In this document: in pieces, positions 1-6,913 of the stretch | Position numbering within the stretch: position 1 is the stretch's first letter | Layout of the letters: every line of letters begins with the position of its first letter | Origin: UBA11606 sp039188975 | Lineage (GTDB): Bacteria; Actinomycetota; Acidimicrobiia; Acidimicrobiales; Aldehydirespiratoraceae | Direction of reading: 5' to 3' | NCBI GenBank assembly: GCA_039188975.1 | Contig: JBCCYT010000141.1 | Location: forward strand, 1-11,321 | DNA length: 11,321 bases | Made by a program: the position numbers and the translations under genes | The notes under the pieces: generated by a model | Database searches by the model: none | The model's input: the letters and a program-made list of their open reading frames with translations, nothing else | Told to the model about the DNA's origin: nothing

Positions 1-140
1 TCGAGCGCCGCCCGGTCGGGAACGAGCACACACGTGTCGTCTTGGCACAGGCCCTCTGGTTTGAGCGTCCAGCCCAGCTCCGCGAGCTGCGCCTCGGAAA
101 TCGAGCCGGTCGAGTCGAGCACTGCGGTGTCGTTCGCCAT
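1..140 (-). CDS. N-terminal fragment of a small, possibly redoxin-like protein
   Basis: This is the first 46 codons of a gene that runs off the left edge of the window. It begins MANDTAVLDSTGSISEAQ and continues through LGWTLKPEGLC and DDTC into CVLVPD. The stretch LKPEGLCxxxxC, with Cys32 and Cys37, resembles the segment that precedes the thioredoxin-fold domain in some actinobacterial AhpC/TSA-type redoxin proteins. That resemblance is from memory and the fold itself lies outside the window, so the name is tentative. The ATG at 140 was chosen because it is the first good start; a TTG lies further upstream in frame, and no clear Shine-Dalgarno sequence precedes either. The gene follows the FAD oxidoreductase on the same strand after 56 bases and could be the last cistron of the same operon. 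If it is a thiol protein, it would sit naturally beside a flavoprotein and a cysteine-bearing HxlR regulator. Confidence 0.5.
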   Translation of the reverse strand, partial: MANDTAVLDSTGSISEAQLAELGWTLKPEGLCQDDTCVLVPDRAAL

Positions 141-160
141 CGCACGACCGTAATCGTCGG

Positions 161-200
161 CTGAGGCCCGGACCAAGGTTGTCAGAGACGGCCGCCTCAG
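161..200. repeat. Imperfectly spaced 7-bp inverted repeat between two cistrons
   Basis: CTGAGGC at 161-167 and its exact reverse complement GCCTCAG at 194-200 flank a 26-base loop. The right arm contains the stop codon of the FAD oxidoreductase gene (197-199). There is no T-run on either strand, so it does not look like an intrinsic terminator; it may be a weak intercistronic RNA hairpin or chance in GC-rich DNA. Confidence 0.2.
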
Positions 201-1585
201 TGCGCGTGGCGGGCGAGGTTCGCCATCGCCTGTTCGTAGTGTTCGAACATGCGCATGAACATCGGCTGCACGACATCGTCGCTGGCGTGTGCAGCAAGAG
301 AGCGCATCGGATTCAACCGGGACGTGGCCGCCCAGGCACCGATGTCGGGGTGGTCTCGCCGAGCGCCTTCGGCTTGGAAGCCGACGTGGTACACCAAGAG
401 CTGATCGGCAATGAGGCCGGTGCGCGGCACCGCCGGACACAGCCGATTCCGCTCGGCGTCATCGACGTCGAGCGACTCGACAAACCCGAGGATGGCGGCG
501 CTCCATGGTGCCACCCCCAACGTCGTGAACTGCACGGTCATCTGGCCGCCGTCGAAGATCGGCTTGGTGGCGCTGGTAGCGAGCCCCTGGGCGGTGCAGT
601 CGACGACAACTGTGTCGCCACCGATCGGCATGGTTCCTCCGTCAAAGTCGATCTCGTTGGCGCTGATCGAGCGCACCCGGCCCAACCGAACGACTCGCTC
701 GATCGTCTGCAGCGCGTCTCGCTCGGCTCGTGCGAGCGTGGCCCCGCGATAGATCTCGGGCTCGCAGTCCGGGTCGAGTCGAAACATCATGCCGTGCGCT
801 TCGAGGCGTCGAGCGAAATCTGATCCGCTCGTTGCGAGCGCAGCTGCCTCGACCGACCGGGACTGCATGTCGAGCATGTTGGCGACGAGGTCATGAGGCT
901 GGGTGTACGTGCGGTCAACGAACCAACCATCGCGGGGACGGACCCACTGGATTTGATCAGGATCGACGCCGTGCTCCAGCAACCAGACGCACACATCCAT
1001 CGCCGTCTTGCCACCGCCGAGAATGACCAGTCCCCCAGCCGGCTCGTCGAGCGCTGGGAGGTCGTTGGGGGTGACGAACCGGACACCGTCGTCGATCCCG
1101 AAGGTCGGCGTGTGCCGGGAGGGAATGACGGACTCGACGTACGCTGCGTCGACGAACCGACGGCGGGGAGCGAGGGTTGTCGGGCTCCCGGAGATCGTCG
1201 ACCGCACGATGTGCCGGCCGTGCTCAGAGCCCTGGTACTCGTGACCGAGCAGGAATCGAACCCGTCCAGTAGCAGCGAGATGCTCCATCACCCGCTCGTA
1301 GTACCGAACCAGCTCAGCGGCAGATGCCCGTTCGTAGAATCCGGCATTGATGCCATCGGTGTCGATTCGATCCTCGCCGAGTGGAACCGAGTTGACGCCG
1401 TAGTACGCCGAAGGTTGATGGAGCCGAACGAACGGATACGCATCGACCCAATGGCCACCGGCGCCATGGCGTCGATCGACGACGACCACCTCCACCTCGG
1501 GGTCGGCGGTGATGAGCGCGTCGACAAACGAAAGCCCCGATGCGCCAGCACCGATGACCAGATAGTCGGTCTCGAGATCAACCAT
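197..1585 (-). CDS. FAD-dependent oxidoreductase (FAD/NAD(P)-binding, two Rossmann motifs)
   Basis: A 462-residue cytoplasmic flavoprotein. An N-terminal FAD-binding Rossmann fold is shown by DYLVIGAGASGLSF (GxGxxG at residues 12-17), followed by an acidic residue after the second strand (VVVVDRR, Asp37) and a GGHW segment near 43-46. A second dinucleotide-binding motif, LVILGGGKTAMDV, lies at residues 186-198 and probably holds NAD(P)H. The layout resembles flavin-containing and Baeyer-Villiger monooxygenases and related pyridine-nucleotide oxidoreductases, but I do not see the FMO fingerprint FxGxxxHxxxY/F, so the reaction is unassigned. The ATG at 1585 is well supported by AGGAGG seven bases upstream. 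It follows the HxlR gene after 48 bases on the same strand and is a plausible regulatory target of it. It is not the ferredoxin-type reductase (FAD or FMN plus a plant-type 2Fe-2S domain) normally paired with GbcA/CntA-type Rieske oxygenases, because no 2Fe-2S cysteine cluster is present. Confidence 0.85.
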   Translation of the reverse strand: MVDLETDYLVIGAGASGLSFVDALITADPEVEVVVVDRRHGAGGHWVDAYPFVRLHQPSAYYGVNSVPLGEDRIDTDGINAGFYERASAAELVRYYERVMEHLAATGRVRFLLGHEYQGSEHGRHIVRSTISGSPTTLAPRRRFVDAAYVESVIPSRHTPTFGIDDGVRFVTPNDLPALDEPAGGLVILGGGKTAMDVCVWLLEHGVDPDQIQWVRPRDGWFVDRTYTQPHDLVANMLDMQSRSVEAAALATSGSDFARRLEAHGMMFRLDPDCEPEIYRGATLARAERDALQTIERVVRLGRVRSISANEIDFDGGTMPIGGDTVVVDCTAQGLATSATKPIFDGGQMTVQFTTLGVAPWSAAILGFVESLDVDDAERNRLCPAVPRTGLIADQLLVYHVGFQAEGARRDHPDIGAWAATSRLNPMRSLAAHASDDVVQPMFMRMFEHYEQAMANLARHAH

Positions 1586-1592
1586 CGTCGCG

Positions 1593-1598
1593 CCTCCT
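1593..1598 (-). promoter_or_regulatory. Ribosome binding site AGGAGG of the FAD oxidoreductase
   Basis: The minus strand reads AGGAGG with seven bases to the ATG at 1585. It is the strongest Shine-Dalgarno sequence in the cluster and fixes the start. Most other genes here have weak or no such site. Confidence 0.75.
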
Positions 1599-1633
1599 GC
1601 TCGGAGCGAACCTAACCCCCGAGCGAGCGCTCG

Positions 1634-2011
1634 TCACGGGGTGTCGGGCGTCGCGTCCATCGCTTCGAGGGCCAGAATGCGGGCATTCGTCTTCTCGGCC
1701 CATCGCAATCCCCACTCGCACAGCGGGCCGAGCACCGTCTCGAGATACGGGCGTTCGGTCTCGACCACGTGGTACAGGACCTTCGGCGGCACCTGTTCAA
1801 AGACCTCCCGATCGATGATGCCGTCAGCCTCGAGCTCCCGGAGCTGTTGGGTCAACATCTTCTGGGTGATGTTCGGCACGAGCCGGCGCAGCTCACCGTT
1901 TCGCCTCGGTTCCTGGAGAAGGTAGAACAACAAGACGAGCTTCCACTTCCCGCCGAGCACCGCCAGCGGCGCCTCGACCGGGCACTGGTACACCGGACGC
2001 TCGTCGCTCAC
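1634..2011 (-). CDS. HxlR-family winged-helix transcriptional regulator
   Basis: A 125-residue single-domain DNA-binding protein of the HxlR/YodB/HypR family. The typical landmarks are visible: N-terminal CPVEAPLAVLGGKWKLVLLFYLL, here residues 10-32, then the recognition region NGELRRLVPNITQKMLTQQL (38-57), the wing helix LEADGIIDRE and the segment PPKVLYHVVE. Length is normal for the family. Two cysteines stand out. Cys10 sits in the conserved N-terminal position used for redox or electrophile sensing in YodB and HypR, and Cys98 lies in the C-terminal dimerisation helix, so disulfide-based sensing is possible but not shown. The start is a GTG at 2011 that overlaps the stop of the hydrolase gene as GTGA, which points to translational coupling. 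The FAD oxidoreductase follows after 48 bases. Assignment to the family is firm; the signal and target are unknown. Confidence 0.93.
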   Translation of the reverse strand: MSDERPVYQCPVEAPLAVLGGKWKLVLLFYLLQEPRRNGELRRLVPNITQKMLTQQLRELEADGIIDREVFEQVPPKVLYHVVETERPYLETVLGPLCEWGLRWAEKTNARILALEAMDATPDTP

Positions 2012-2907
2012 AGGTGTTCACCCATCCAGGCGGCGACCCGCTCGGCGGCAGGATCGACATAGGTCGAAACGTCGTAGAGGTCGATGTGGTTGGTGGTGTC
2101 GAGCCACATGATGTCCTTCGTGCCCGCCATGCGTTCGTAGATCTCTGCTGCCGCATCAGGCGAGCAGAACTCGTCGGTTCGGCCGTGCACGATCAGGGTG
2201 GGCGTGGCCTCGATGAACTCGGCCCCGATCGCGGCGTCGAACGTCAGCAGCTCCCGGATCGACGAGCGAGTGATGCGATTCTCCCAGCCGGGGGACGCCG
2301 AGCGCTCGGTGCCGTAGTACGCAAAGGGCTCAGCACCTGGCATTCCCGCATCTTCACCTTCGATGTCGGTGACGGCCTTGATGTAGTCGATCTCGCCGCC
2401 GGCCACTTCCGCCTGGTTCACACCGGCGAAGAACCCCATCGTCGACCGGTACCCCTCGTCGCCCATGCCGTGGCGCATCGCTCGGGGGTCATTGAACGCT
2501 GCCGCCACGAGCGCCAGCGTCGTGATGCGCGGGTCGAAGGCCGCATGTTTCAGGGCGTAGCCGCCACCGAGACAGATCCCGACACAGCCGATCCGCTCGG
2601 CGTCGACGGACGGATGCTCGGCCAGCAAGCTCGTCGCCGCCAAGAGGTCGGTCAGCTTGCCGGCGCTGTCTTCGTGATGTCGACGGTGGCCGCCGCTGGC
2701 GCCGAAGTTGCGGTGGTCAAAGGTCAAGGTGATGTACCCCGCGGCGGTGAGTTTCTCGGCGTACACGGCCACGACCTGTTCTTTCACACCGGTGAAGGGG
2801 CCGGTGAAGACGATCGCGGGTCCGGGCTCGCCTGCGTCGGCGGGGAGTCGGAGGTGACCGGCCAACTCGATGCCGTCGATGGGGATGGAGACGTCGATGA
2901 GGGTCAT
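2008..2907 (-). CDS. Alpha/beta hydrolase with cysteine nucleophile elbow (dienelactone-hydrolase-like)
   Basis: A 299-residue soluble alpha/beta hydrolase. The N-terminal strand region IELAGHLRLPAD and PAIVFTGPFTGVKEQ leads to TFDHRNFGASGG (62-73), a motif common in DLH/YcjY-like hydrolases. The nucleophile elbow reads GICLGG (110-115), so Cys112 occupies the place usually held by serine, as in dienelactone hydrolase. The acid is probably Asp245 in PTLIVHGRTDEF and the base His274 in DTTNHIDLYD. No signal peptide or membrane segment is apparent. The substrate cannot be read from the sequence; an ester, lactone or thioester is possible. The gene follows the MFS transporter after 64 bases, and its stop overlaps the GTG of the HxlR regulator. 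The ATG at 2907 has no good Shine-Dalgarno sequence, but the conserved domain begins only a few residues later. Confidence 0.88.
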   Translation of the reverse strand: MTLIDVSIPIDGIELAGHLRLPADAGEPGPAIVFTGPFTGVKEQVVAVYAEKLTAAGYITLTFDHRNFGASGGHRRHHEDSAGKLTDLLAATSLLAEHPSVDAERIGCVGICLGGGYALKHAAFDPRITTLALVAAAFNDPRAMRHGMGDEGYRSTMGFFAGVNQAEVAGGEIDYIKAVTDIEGEDAGMPGAEPFAYYGTERSASPGWENRITRSSIRELLTFDAAIGAEFIEATPTLIVHGRTDEFCSPDAAAEIYERMAGTKDIMWLDTTNHIDLYDVSTYVDPAAERVAAWMGEHL

Positions 2908-2947
2908 GGCGTCGATGAGATCATGTATGGGCGATGGCGACCAGTAC

Positions 2948-2961
2948 GCACCTTTTGGTGC
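2948..2961. repeat. Short hairpin GCACC-TTTT-GGTGC in the hydrolase leader
   Basis: A perfect 5-bp inverted repeat with a four-base loop sits 41 bases before the hydrolase start, inside the 64-base gap after the transporter gene (2908-2971). No T-tract follows on the minus strand, so termination is unlikely. It could be an operator, for instance for the HxlR regulator two genes downstream, or an RNA hairpin. No convincing promoter was seen in this gap. Confidence 0.25.
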
Positions 2962-2971
2962 CTGTCGGCCG

Positions 2972-4252
2972 TCATGCGTCGCCGGGCGGCGGGAACGACT
3001 CGTTGGCGAGATTCGGGGGTGTCGCGAAGATCCAGAAGATCGTGCCGCACGCAGCGGCGATTCCCAGGATCGTGAACCCGAGCCGGTAATCGCCCGTGGC
3101 GTCGGCCAAGGTGCCGGCGATCACGGGACCCGCGATTGCCCCCATCGTCACGATGATGTTCGACCACCCCATGATCGTGGCGAACGACGTCGAACCGAAG
3201 TAGTCGGCCCGGATCGCCTGCATCTGCGGTCCCCGGACGCCCCACGCAAGCCCGTGCAAGACGATGAAGACGACGACAGCGAACCCGGCATCGACCCAGA
3301 CGAGCGTGAGCAATGCCGCGCCATGCATCTGCATTGCCACCCCGGAGATCAACCGCTTGTTGACTCGGTCACCGAGAAAACCGCCCACCGCAGTGCCGAC
3401 GATCTGCACCAGCGGCACGATCCCCGCAACGACGGCCGCCGACCCGGCGCTGTAGCCGCGATCCTCGGTGAGGTAGAGCGCGAGGTGCGCCATCGACGAA
3501 ACGACGACGAGCAGCGCAAATGCGTGACCGAACGAGATCATCCAGAAACTCCGCGTGCGGATTGCCTCACCTGCCGTCAGATGCCGGGTCGTGACCCCCT
3601 CCGCCTGCGGCGTCTCAGCCGCTTCTTCGTCGGTGAGGCCATCCATCGGCTCACCCGTGTCTTCGGGCCTTCGCCCACTGATCCCCGCGGCGAACCACGC
3701 AGCACTCGACAGCAAACCGCCGACGATCAACACGGTCCACCGCCAACCGATCTGCTGGAACCCCCACACCATGACCGGTGAGGCGAATCCGCCGACGGCA
3801 AACCCCATCGTCTGGATCGACAACGCTCGAGCACGACGCTTTTCGAACCACGCGACCGTGGCGGCGGAGATGGTGAGGAAACCGACGAGGCTCATGCCGA
3901 TCGCAAGCACCATCATGGCGACGAAGAACTGCCATCTCGTGTCGATCACGGACACGGCGACGAAACCGATCGCACTGGCGATCGCACCGGTGCGCATGAT
4001 CCGCTTCACGCCGCGCTGTTGAATGGCTCGACCCTGCGCCGGGCCGATGAGGGCGATCTCCGCACGGGTCGCTCCGAACACGACCGACAGGAACGTCTTC
4101 GACCAGCCGAACTGGTCGCGCAGTTCCACCGCCAGGTTGCCGAAACCCTGCACCCACACCATCGACTGCAACGACCAGACCAGCGAGTTCGCACCGACCA
4201 CCCGCCAGCCGGTGTAGGTCCGGTTCGTGGTTTCGGTCGTTGCGTCCGCCAT
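2972..4252 (-). CDS. MFS transporter, monocarboxylate/oxalate-formate-like
   Basis: A 426-residue inner-membrane secondary transporter with alternating hydrophobic segments consistent with 12 transmembrane helices. There are two halves of about six helices, separated by a charged loop near residues 192-232 (GRRPEDTGEP and onward). The N-terminal half contains the cytoplasmic-loop stretch WFEKRRARALSI (135-146) typical of MFS proteins. The second half repeats this with GGFLGDRVNKRL (290-301), a good match to the MFS loop motif GxxxDRxxxR/K. The overall pattern (GWRVVGANSLVW at the start, LRDQFGWSKTFLS near 44-55) is that of the monocarboxylate-transporter/OxlT-like branch, which usually carries small organic anions or amino-acid-like compounds. 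It follows the Rieske oxygenase with only 11 bases between them, so it is almost certainly co-transcribed and probably imports the substrate of the cluster. The ATG at 4252 has only a weak upstream purine run. Confidence 0.92.
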   Translation of the reverse strand: MADATTETTNRTYTGWRVVGANSLVWSLQSMVWVQGFGNLAVELRDQFGWSKTFLSVVFGATRAEIALIGPAQGRAIQQRGVKRIMRTGAIASAIGFVAVSVIDTRWQFFVAMMVLAIGMSLVGFLTISAATVAWFEKRRARALSIQTMGFAVGGFASPVMVWGFQQIGWRWTVLIVGGLLSSAAWFAAGISGRRPEDTGEPMDGLTDEEAAETPQAEGVTTRHLTAGEAIRTRSFWMISFGHAFALLVVVSSMAHLALYLTEDRGYSAGSAAVVAGIVPLVQIVGTAVGGFLGDRVNKRLISGVAMQMHGAALLTLVWVDAGFAVVVFIVLHGLAWGVRGPQMQAIRADYFGSTSFATIMGWSNIIVTMGAIAGPVIAGTLADATGDYRLGFTILGIAAACGTIFWIFATPPNLANESFPPPGDA

Positions 4253-4263
4253 CGACGCTGAGC

Positions 4264-5328
4264 CTACGAGTGGTGGGCGGTGTCCTGACGCTGGAGGTAC
4301 CGGTGGAAGTCAGCGATCGTGCCTTCTCGATCGTCGTCGGCCAGCGGGCCCGCGTACGCCTGCGCGCTCGGCGCGGCGAGGTTGCGCTGCAGCTGCTCGA
4401 GCACGGCCCGGTCCTCGGCGTTGATCTCGCGCCAGAGCTCGATGGTGCTGTCGATCAGCGCCGGCTCCGTGTCGCGGAAGGCAGACACGGTCCACCGGAC
4501 CGCCGTTTCGTCGACGGTCAGGGGCAACACGAGGAAGGTCGCCAGAAACGTCGGGTTCTGACAGGCGACCTGCGTCGGGAACCGCTGAAACAAGAACGAC
4601 CGCTGGCGCTGCTCGTCCGTGAGTTCCGGCTCGCCAGGAGTCGAGGAACGCACGCCATCGGGAAAACCCGAGTAGTAGCTGGTGAAGCCATCGTCGCTTG
4701 GGCCCTTGCGGGTGAGCCGGCTCGGGGTGAGTGGATGAAGGGTGGTGCGATGCACGAACGACAGGTGCGACCCCTCCATGAAGTTCTCCACGAGCGCTTT
4801 CCAGTTGCACGCCCACACGTCGGTCTCGACGTGTGCGAAGCGCATGTCGGCCGGGTTGAACGGCATGAGCTCCGCATCGAGTACCGGCAAAGACGGGAAT
4901 GGGACCGGATCCTCAGTGACGGCGACATACACGAACCCGTCGTGCACGTGCAGCGGCCATTCGGGCAGGCGACAGTCGTGAACGGCCTCGGGGTCGGTGA
5001 ACGGCGCAGTCCGCAGAACCCCATCGAGACCATATGACCATGCGTGATACGGGCAGCTGAAGACGCCTGCCGCGGTGCCGGCGCCGGTGACCACGGGCAT
5101 GCCGCGATGGCGGCAGATGTTCGACAGCGCCCGCAGCTCGCCATCGTCGCCTCGCACCAGCGCGACCGGTTCATCAAGGATGGTGATCGCCAGATGGTCG
5201 CCCGGATCGGCGAGCTCATCGGCTCGCCCGACACAGTGCCACGATGGCCGCAGGACATGTTCGATCTCCCGATCGAGCCGCGCCGGGTCGGTGTACGCCC
5301 GCCCTGGCAATGTCCGTGTCGGCCCCAT
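4264..5328 (-). CDS. Rieske non-heme iron oxygenase, catalytic (alpha) subunit, GbcA/CntA-like
   Basis: A 354-residue oxygenase subunit. The N-terminal Rieske domain binds the 2Fe-2S cluster through Cys72 and His74 (CRHRG) and Cys92 and His95 (CPYHAW). The catalytic domain holds the mononuclear iron site in NWKALVENFMEGSHLSFVH: His188 and His193, with a likely third ligand Asp307 in NAEDRAVLEQLQRN. Glu185 takes the position of the usual bridging aspartate, as in the carnitine oxygenase CntA. These features place it near oxygenases of quaternary amines (choline, glycine betaine, carnitine, stachydrine), although aromatic substrates cannot be excluded. Such enzymes need a reductase; none is seen in the window. 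The start at 5328 is supported by AGGG seven bases upstream. It lies 22 bases after the semialdehyde dehydrogenase and 11 before the transporter, inside the same operon. The family is certain; the substrate is inferred. Confidence 0.93.
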   Translation of the reverse strand: MGPTRTLPGRAYTDPARLDREIEHVLRPSWHCVGRADELADPGDHLAITILDEPVALVRGDDGELRALSNICRHRGMPVVTGAGTAAGVFSCPYHAWSYGLDGVLRTAPFTDPEAVHDCRLPEWPLHVHDGFVYVAVTEDPVPFPSLPVLDAELMPFNPADMRFAHVETDVWACNWKALVENFMEGSHLSFVHRTTLHPLTPSRLTRKGPSDDGFTSYYSGFPDGVRSSTPGEPELTDEQRQRSFLFQRFPTQVACQNPTFLATFLVLPLTVDETAVRWTVSAFRDTEPALIDSTIELWREINAEDRAVLEQLQRNLAAPSAQAYAGPLADDDREGTIADFHRYLQRQDTAHHS

Positions 5329-5335
5329 CCTCGGA

Positions 5336-5339
5336 CCCT
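5336..5339 (-). promoter_or_regulatory. Ribosome binding site AGGG of the Rieske oxygenase
   Basis: The minus strand reads TAGGG, with seven bases between AGGG and the ATG at 5328. A second GAGG directly abuts the ATG and is too close to function. Confidence 0.5.
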
Positions 5340-5350
5340 ATGCGATGGTG

Positions 5351-6856
5351 CTAGTTGGTCGGGAAGCCGAGATTGACCGACGAGCTGGCCGGGTCGGGCC
5401 ACCGAGTCGTGATGGCCTGAGGCTTGGTGTAGAACCGCACGCCTTCGGGGCCATACATCGCGGTGTCGCTGAAGATGGAGTCCTTCCAACCGCCGAAGGA
5501 GTGATAGGCCACGGGGACCGGGATCGGCACATTGATACCCACCATCCCGACCGGCGCCTCCTCGGTGAACTGGCGGGCCGCTCCACCGTCTCGGGTGAAG
5601 ATGGCGGTGCCGTTGCCGTACGGATTGTCGTCGAGCAGCTTGATGGCGTCGTCGAAGGTCGGAACTCGAACCACGCCGAGCAGCGGCCCGAACACCTCGT
5701 CTTGGTAGACGGTCATGTCAGGGGTGACGTCGTCGAGCAGGGTGCAGCCCAACCAGAACCCGTCGCCGTCGAAACCTTCTCCTGCAAACACCGTGTCGCG
5801 TCCGTCGAGCACGACCGTCGCGCCTGCGTCCGCTCCGGCCCCGATGTAGGAAGCGACCCGGTCACGGGCCTCGCGGGTGACGAGCGGGCCCATCTCCGAA
5901 GCCGGATCCATGCCGTCGCCGATGGTGAGTGCGCGAGTTCGTTCGGCGATTGCCTCGACCAGCGGATCCGCGGCATCGCCCACCGCCACGACAACCGAGA
6001 TCGCCATGCATCGTTCGCCGGCCGAACCGAACGCAGCGGACACGGCGGCGTCGGCGGCGAGGCCGATGTCGGCGTCGGGCAGGACCAGCATGTGGTTCTT
6101 GGCGCCACCGAGCGCCTGCACTCGTTTGCCGTGCTCGCTGGCGGTGCGATGGATGTACTGGGCGATCGGCGTCGAGCCAACGAAACTCACGGCCTTGATG
6201 TCGGGGTGATGCAAGATGGCGTCGACGGCGGTCTTGTCGCCGTTGACGACATTGAAGACACCGTCAGGAAAGCCAGCCTCGTGAATCAGCTCGGCGAGGA
6301 AAAGGGCCGAGGTCGGGTCCTTCTCGCTGGGCTTCAAGATGAAGGCGTTCCCGCACCCCAGCGCGTTGGGGATCATCCAGAGTGGAACCATCGCCGGGAA
6401 GTTGAACGGGGTGATACCGGCCACGACGCCGAGCGGGCGCCGGATCGTGGTCACATCAACCCCGGTCGACACCTGGTTGGAGTGGCTTCCCTTCAGCATC
6501 TCGCCGATGTTGCAGGCGAACTCGATGTTCTCGAGCCCACGCGCCACCTCGCCCATCGCGTCGCTGTGGACCTTGCCGTGCTCTGCGGTGATCTTGGCGG
6601 CGAGTTCGCTCGCGTTCGACTTCACCAGGTTGCGCAGGTTGAACATCGATTCGGTGCGCTTGGCAACGCTGGCGTAGCGCCACTCCTGGAAGGCTGCGTT
6701 GGCCGTGGCGACCGCGGCGTCGAGCTCGTCGCTCGAGGCCAGGGCGACCGAGCCGGTCTGCTGTCCAGTTGCCGGGTTGTACACGGGGCTGGAGTTGCCG
6801 GAGGTTCCGGCGATGAAGCGGCCGCCGACGAAGTGGCCGAGTTCGGTGATGGTCAT
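5351..6856 (-). CDS. mmsA: CoA-acylating methylmalonate-semialdehyde dehydrogenase
   Basis: A 501-residue ALDH6-type dehydrogenase that oxidises methylmalonate or malonate semialdehyde with NAD and CoA, releasing CO2 and giving propionyl-CoA or acetyl-CoA. The catalytic cysteine is Cys283 in FGSAGERCMA, and the oxyanion asparagine is Asn152 in TPFNFPAMVPLW. The segment LGGAKNHM (249-256) replaces the LELGGK stretch with its general-base glutamate found in ordinary hydrolytic aldehyde dehydrogenases, a hallmark of the CoA-acylating family. Further landmarks are FILKPSEKDPTS, VSFVGSTPIAQYI and the C-terminal INVPIPVPVAYHSFGGWK. Length is the usual one. It sits 57 bases after the transaminase gene and 22 before the Rieske gene. 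With a transaminase next to it and no 3-hydroxyisobutyrate dehydrogenase (mmsB) in view, use in beta-alanine or 3-aminoisobutyrate breakdown seems more likely than general valine catabolism. No clear Shine-Dalgarno sequence precedes the ATG at 6856. Confidence 0.95.
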   Translation of the reverse strand: MTITELGHFVGGRFIAGTSGNSSPVYNPATGQQTGSVALASSDELDAAVATANAAFQEWRYASVAKRTESMFNLRNLVKSNASELAAKITAEHGKVHSDAMGEVARGLENIEFACNIGEMLKGSHSNQVSTGVDVTTIRRPLGVVAGITPFNFPAMVPLWMIPNALGCGNAFILKPSEKDPTSALFLAELIHEAGFPDGVFNVVNGDKTAVDAILHHPDIKAVSFVGSTPIAQYIHRTASEHGKRVQALGGAKNHMLVLPDADIGLAADAAVSAAFGSAGERCMAISVVVAVGDAADPLVEAIAERTRALTIGDGMDPASEMGPLVTREARDRVASYIGAGADAGATVVLDGRDTVFAGEGFDGDGFWLGCTLLDDVTPDMTVYQDEVFGPLLGVVRVPTFDDAIKLLDDNPYGNGTAIFTRDGGAARQFTEEAPVGMVGINVPIPVPVAYHSFGGWKDSIFSDTAMYGPEGVRFYTKPQAITTRWPDPASSSVNLGFPTN

Positions 6857-6913
6857 GGTTCGGTGAGCTTTCTGGAAACGGAACGAGCGGAGAGCGGGAG
6901 GAAGATGGCCGGT

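Noticed and set aside
179..1615. Plus-strand open frames opposite the FAD oxidoreductase
   Set aside because: The opposite strand has two dinucleotide-binding motifs and a good ribosome site; the plus-strand translations have neither.
1634..2011. Formaldehyde sensing by the HxlR regulator to detect N-demethylation
   Set aside because: As I recall, Bacillus HxlR senses formaldehyde through a Cys-Lys bridge with lysine two residues after the N-terminal cysteine. Here that residue is Val12, so the mechanism is not supported.
2904..2924. Six-codon minus-strand frame (MISSTP) whose stop overlaps the hydrolase ATG
   Set aside because: It could act as a leader peptide, but it has no ribosome site and no regulatory codon bias, so chance is the simpler explanation.
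2014..3781. Two long overlapping plus-strand open frames opposite the hydrolase and transporter
   Set aside because: They are shadows of clear minus-strand genes, with compositionally biased translations and no motifs.
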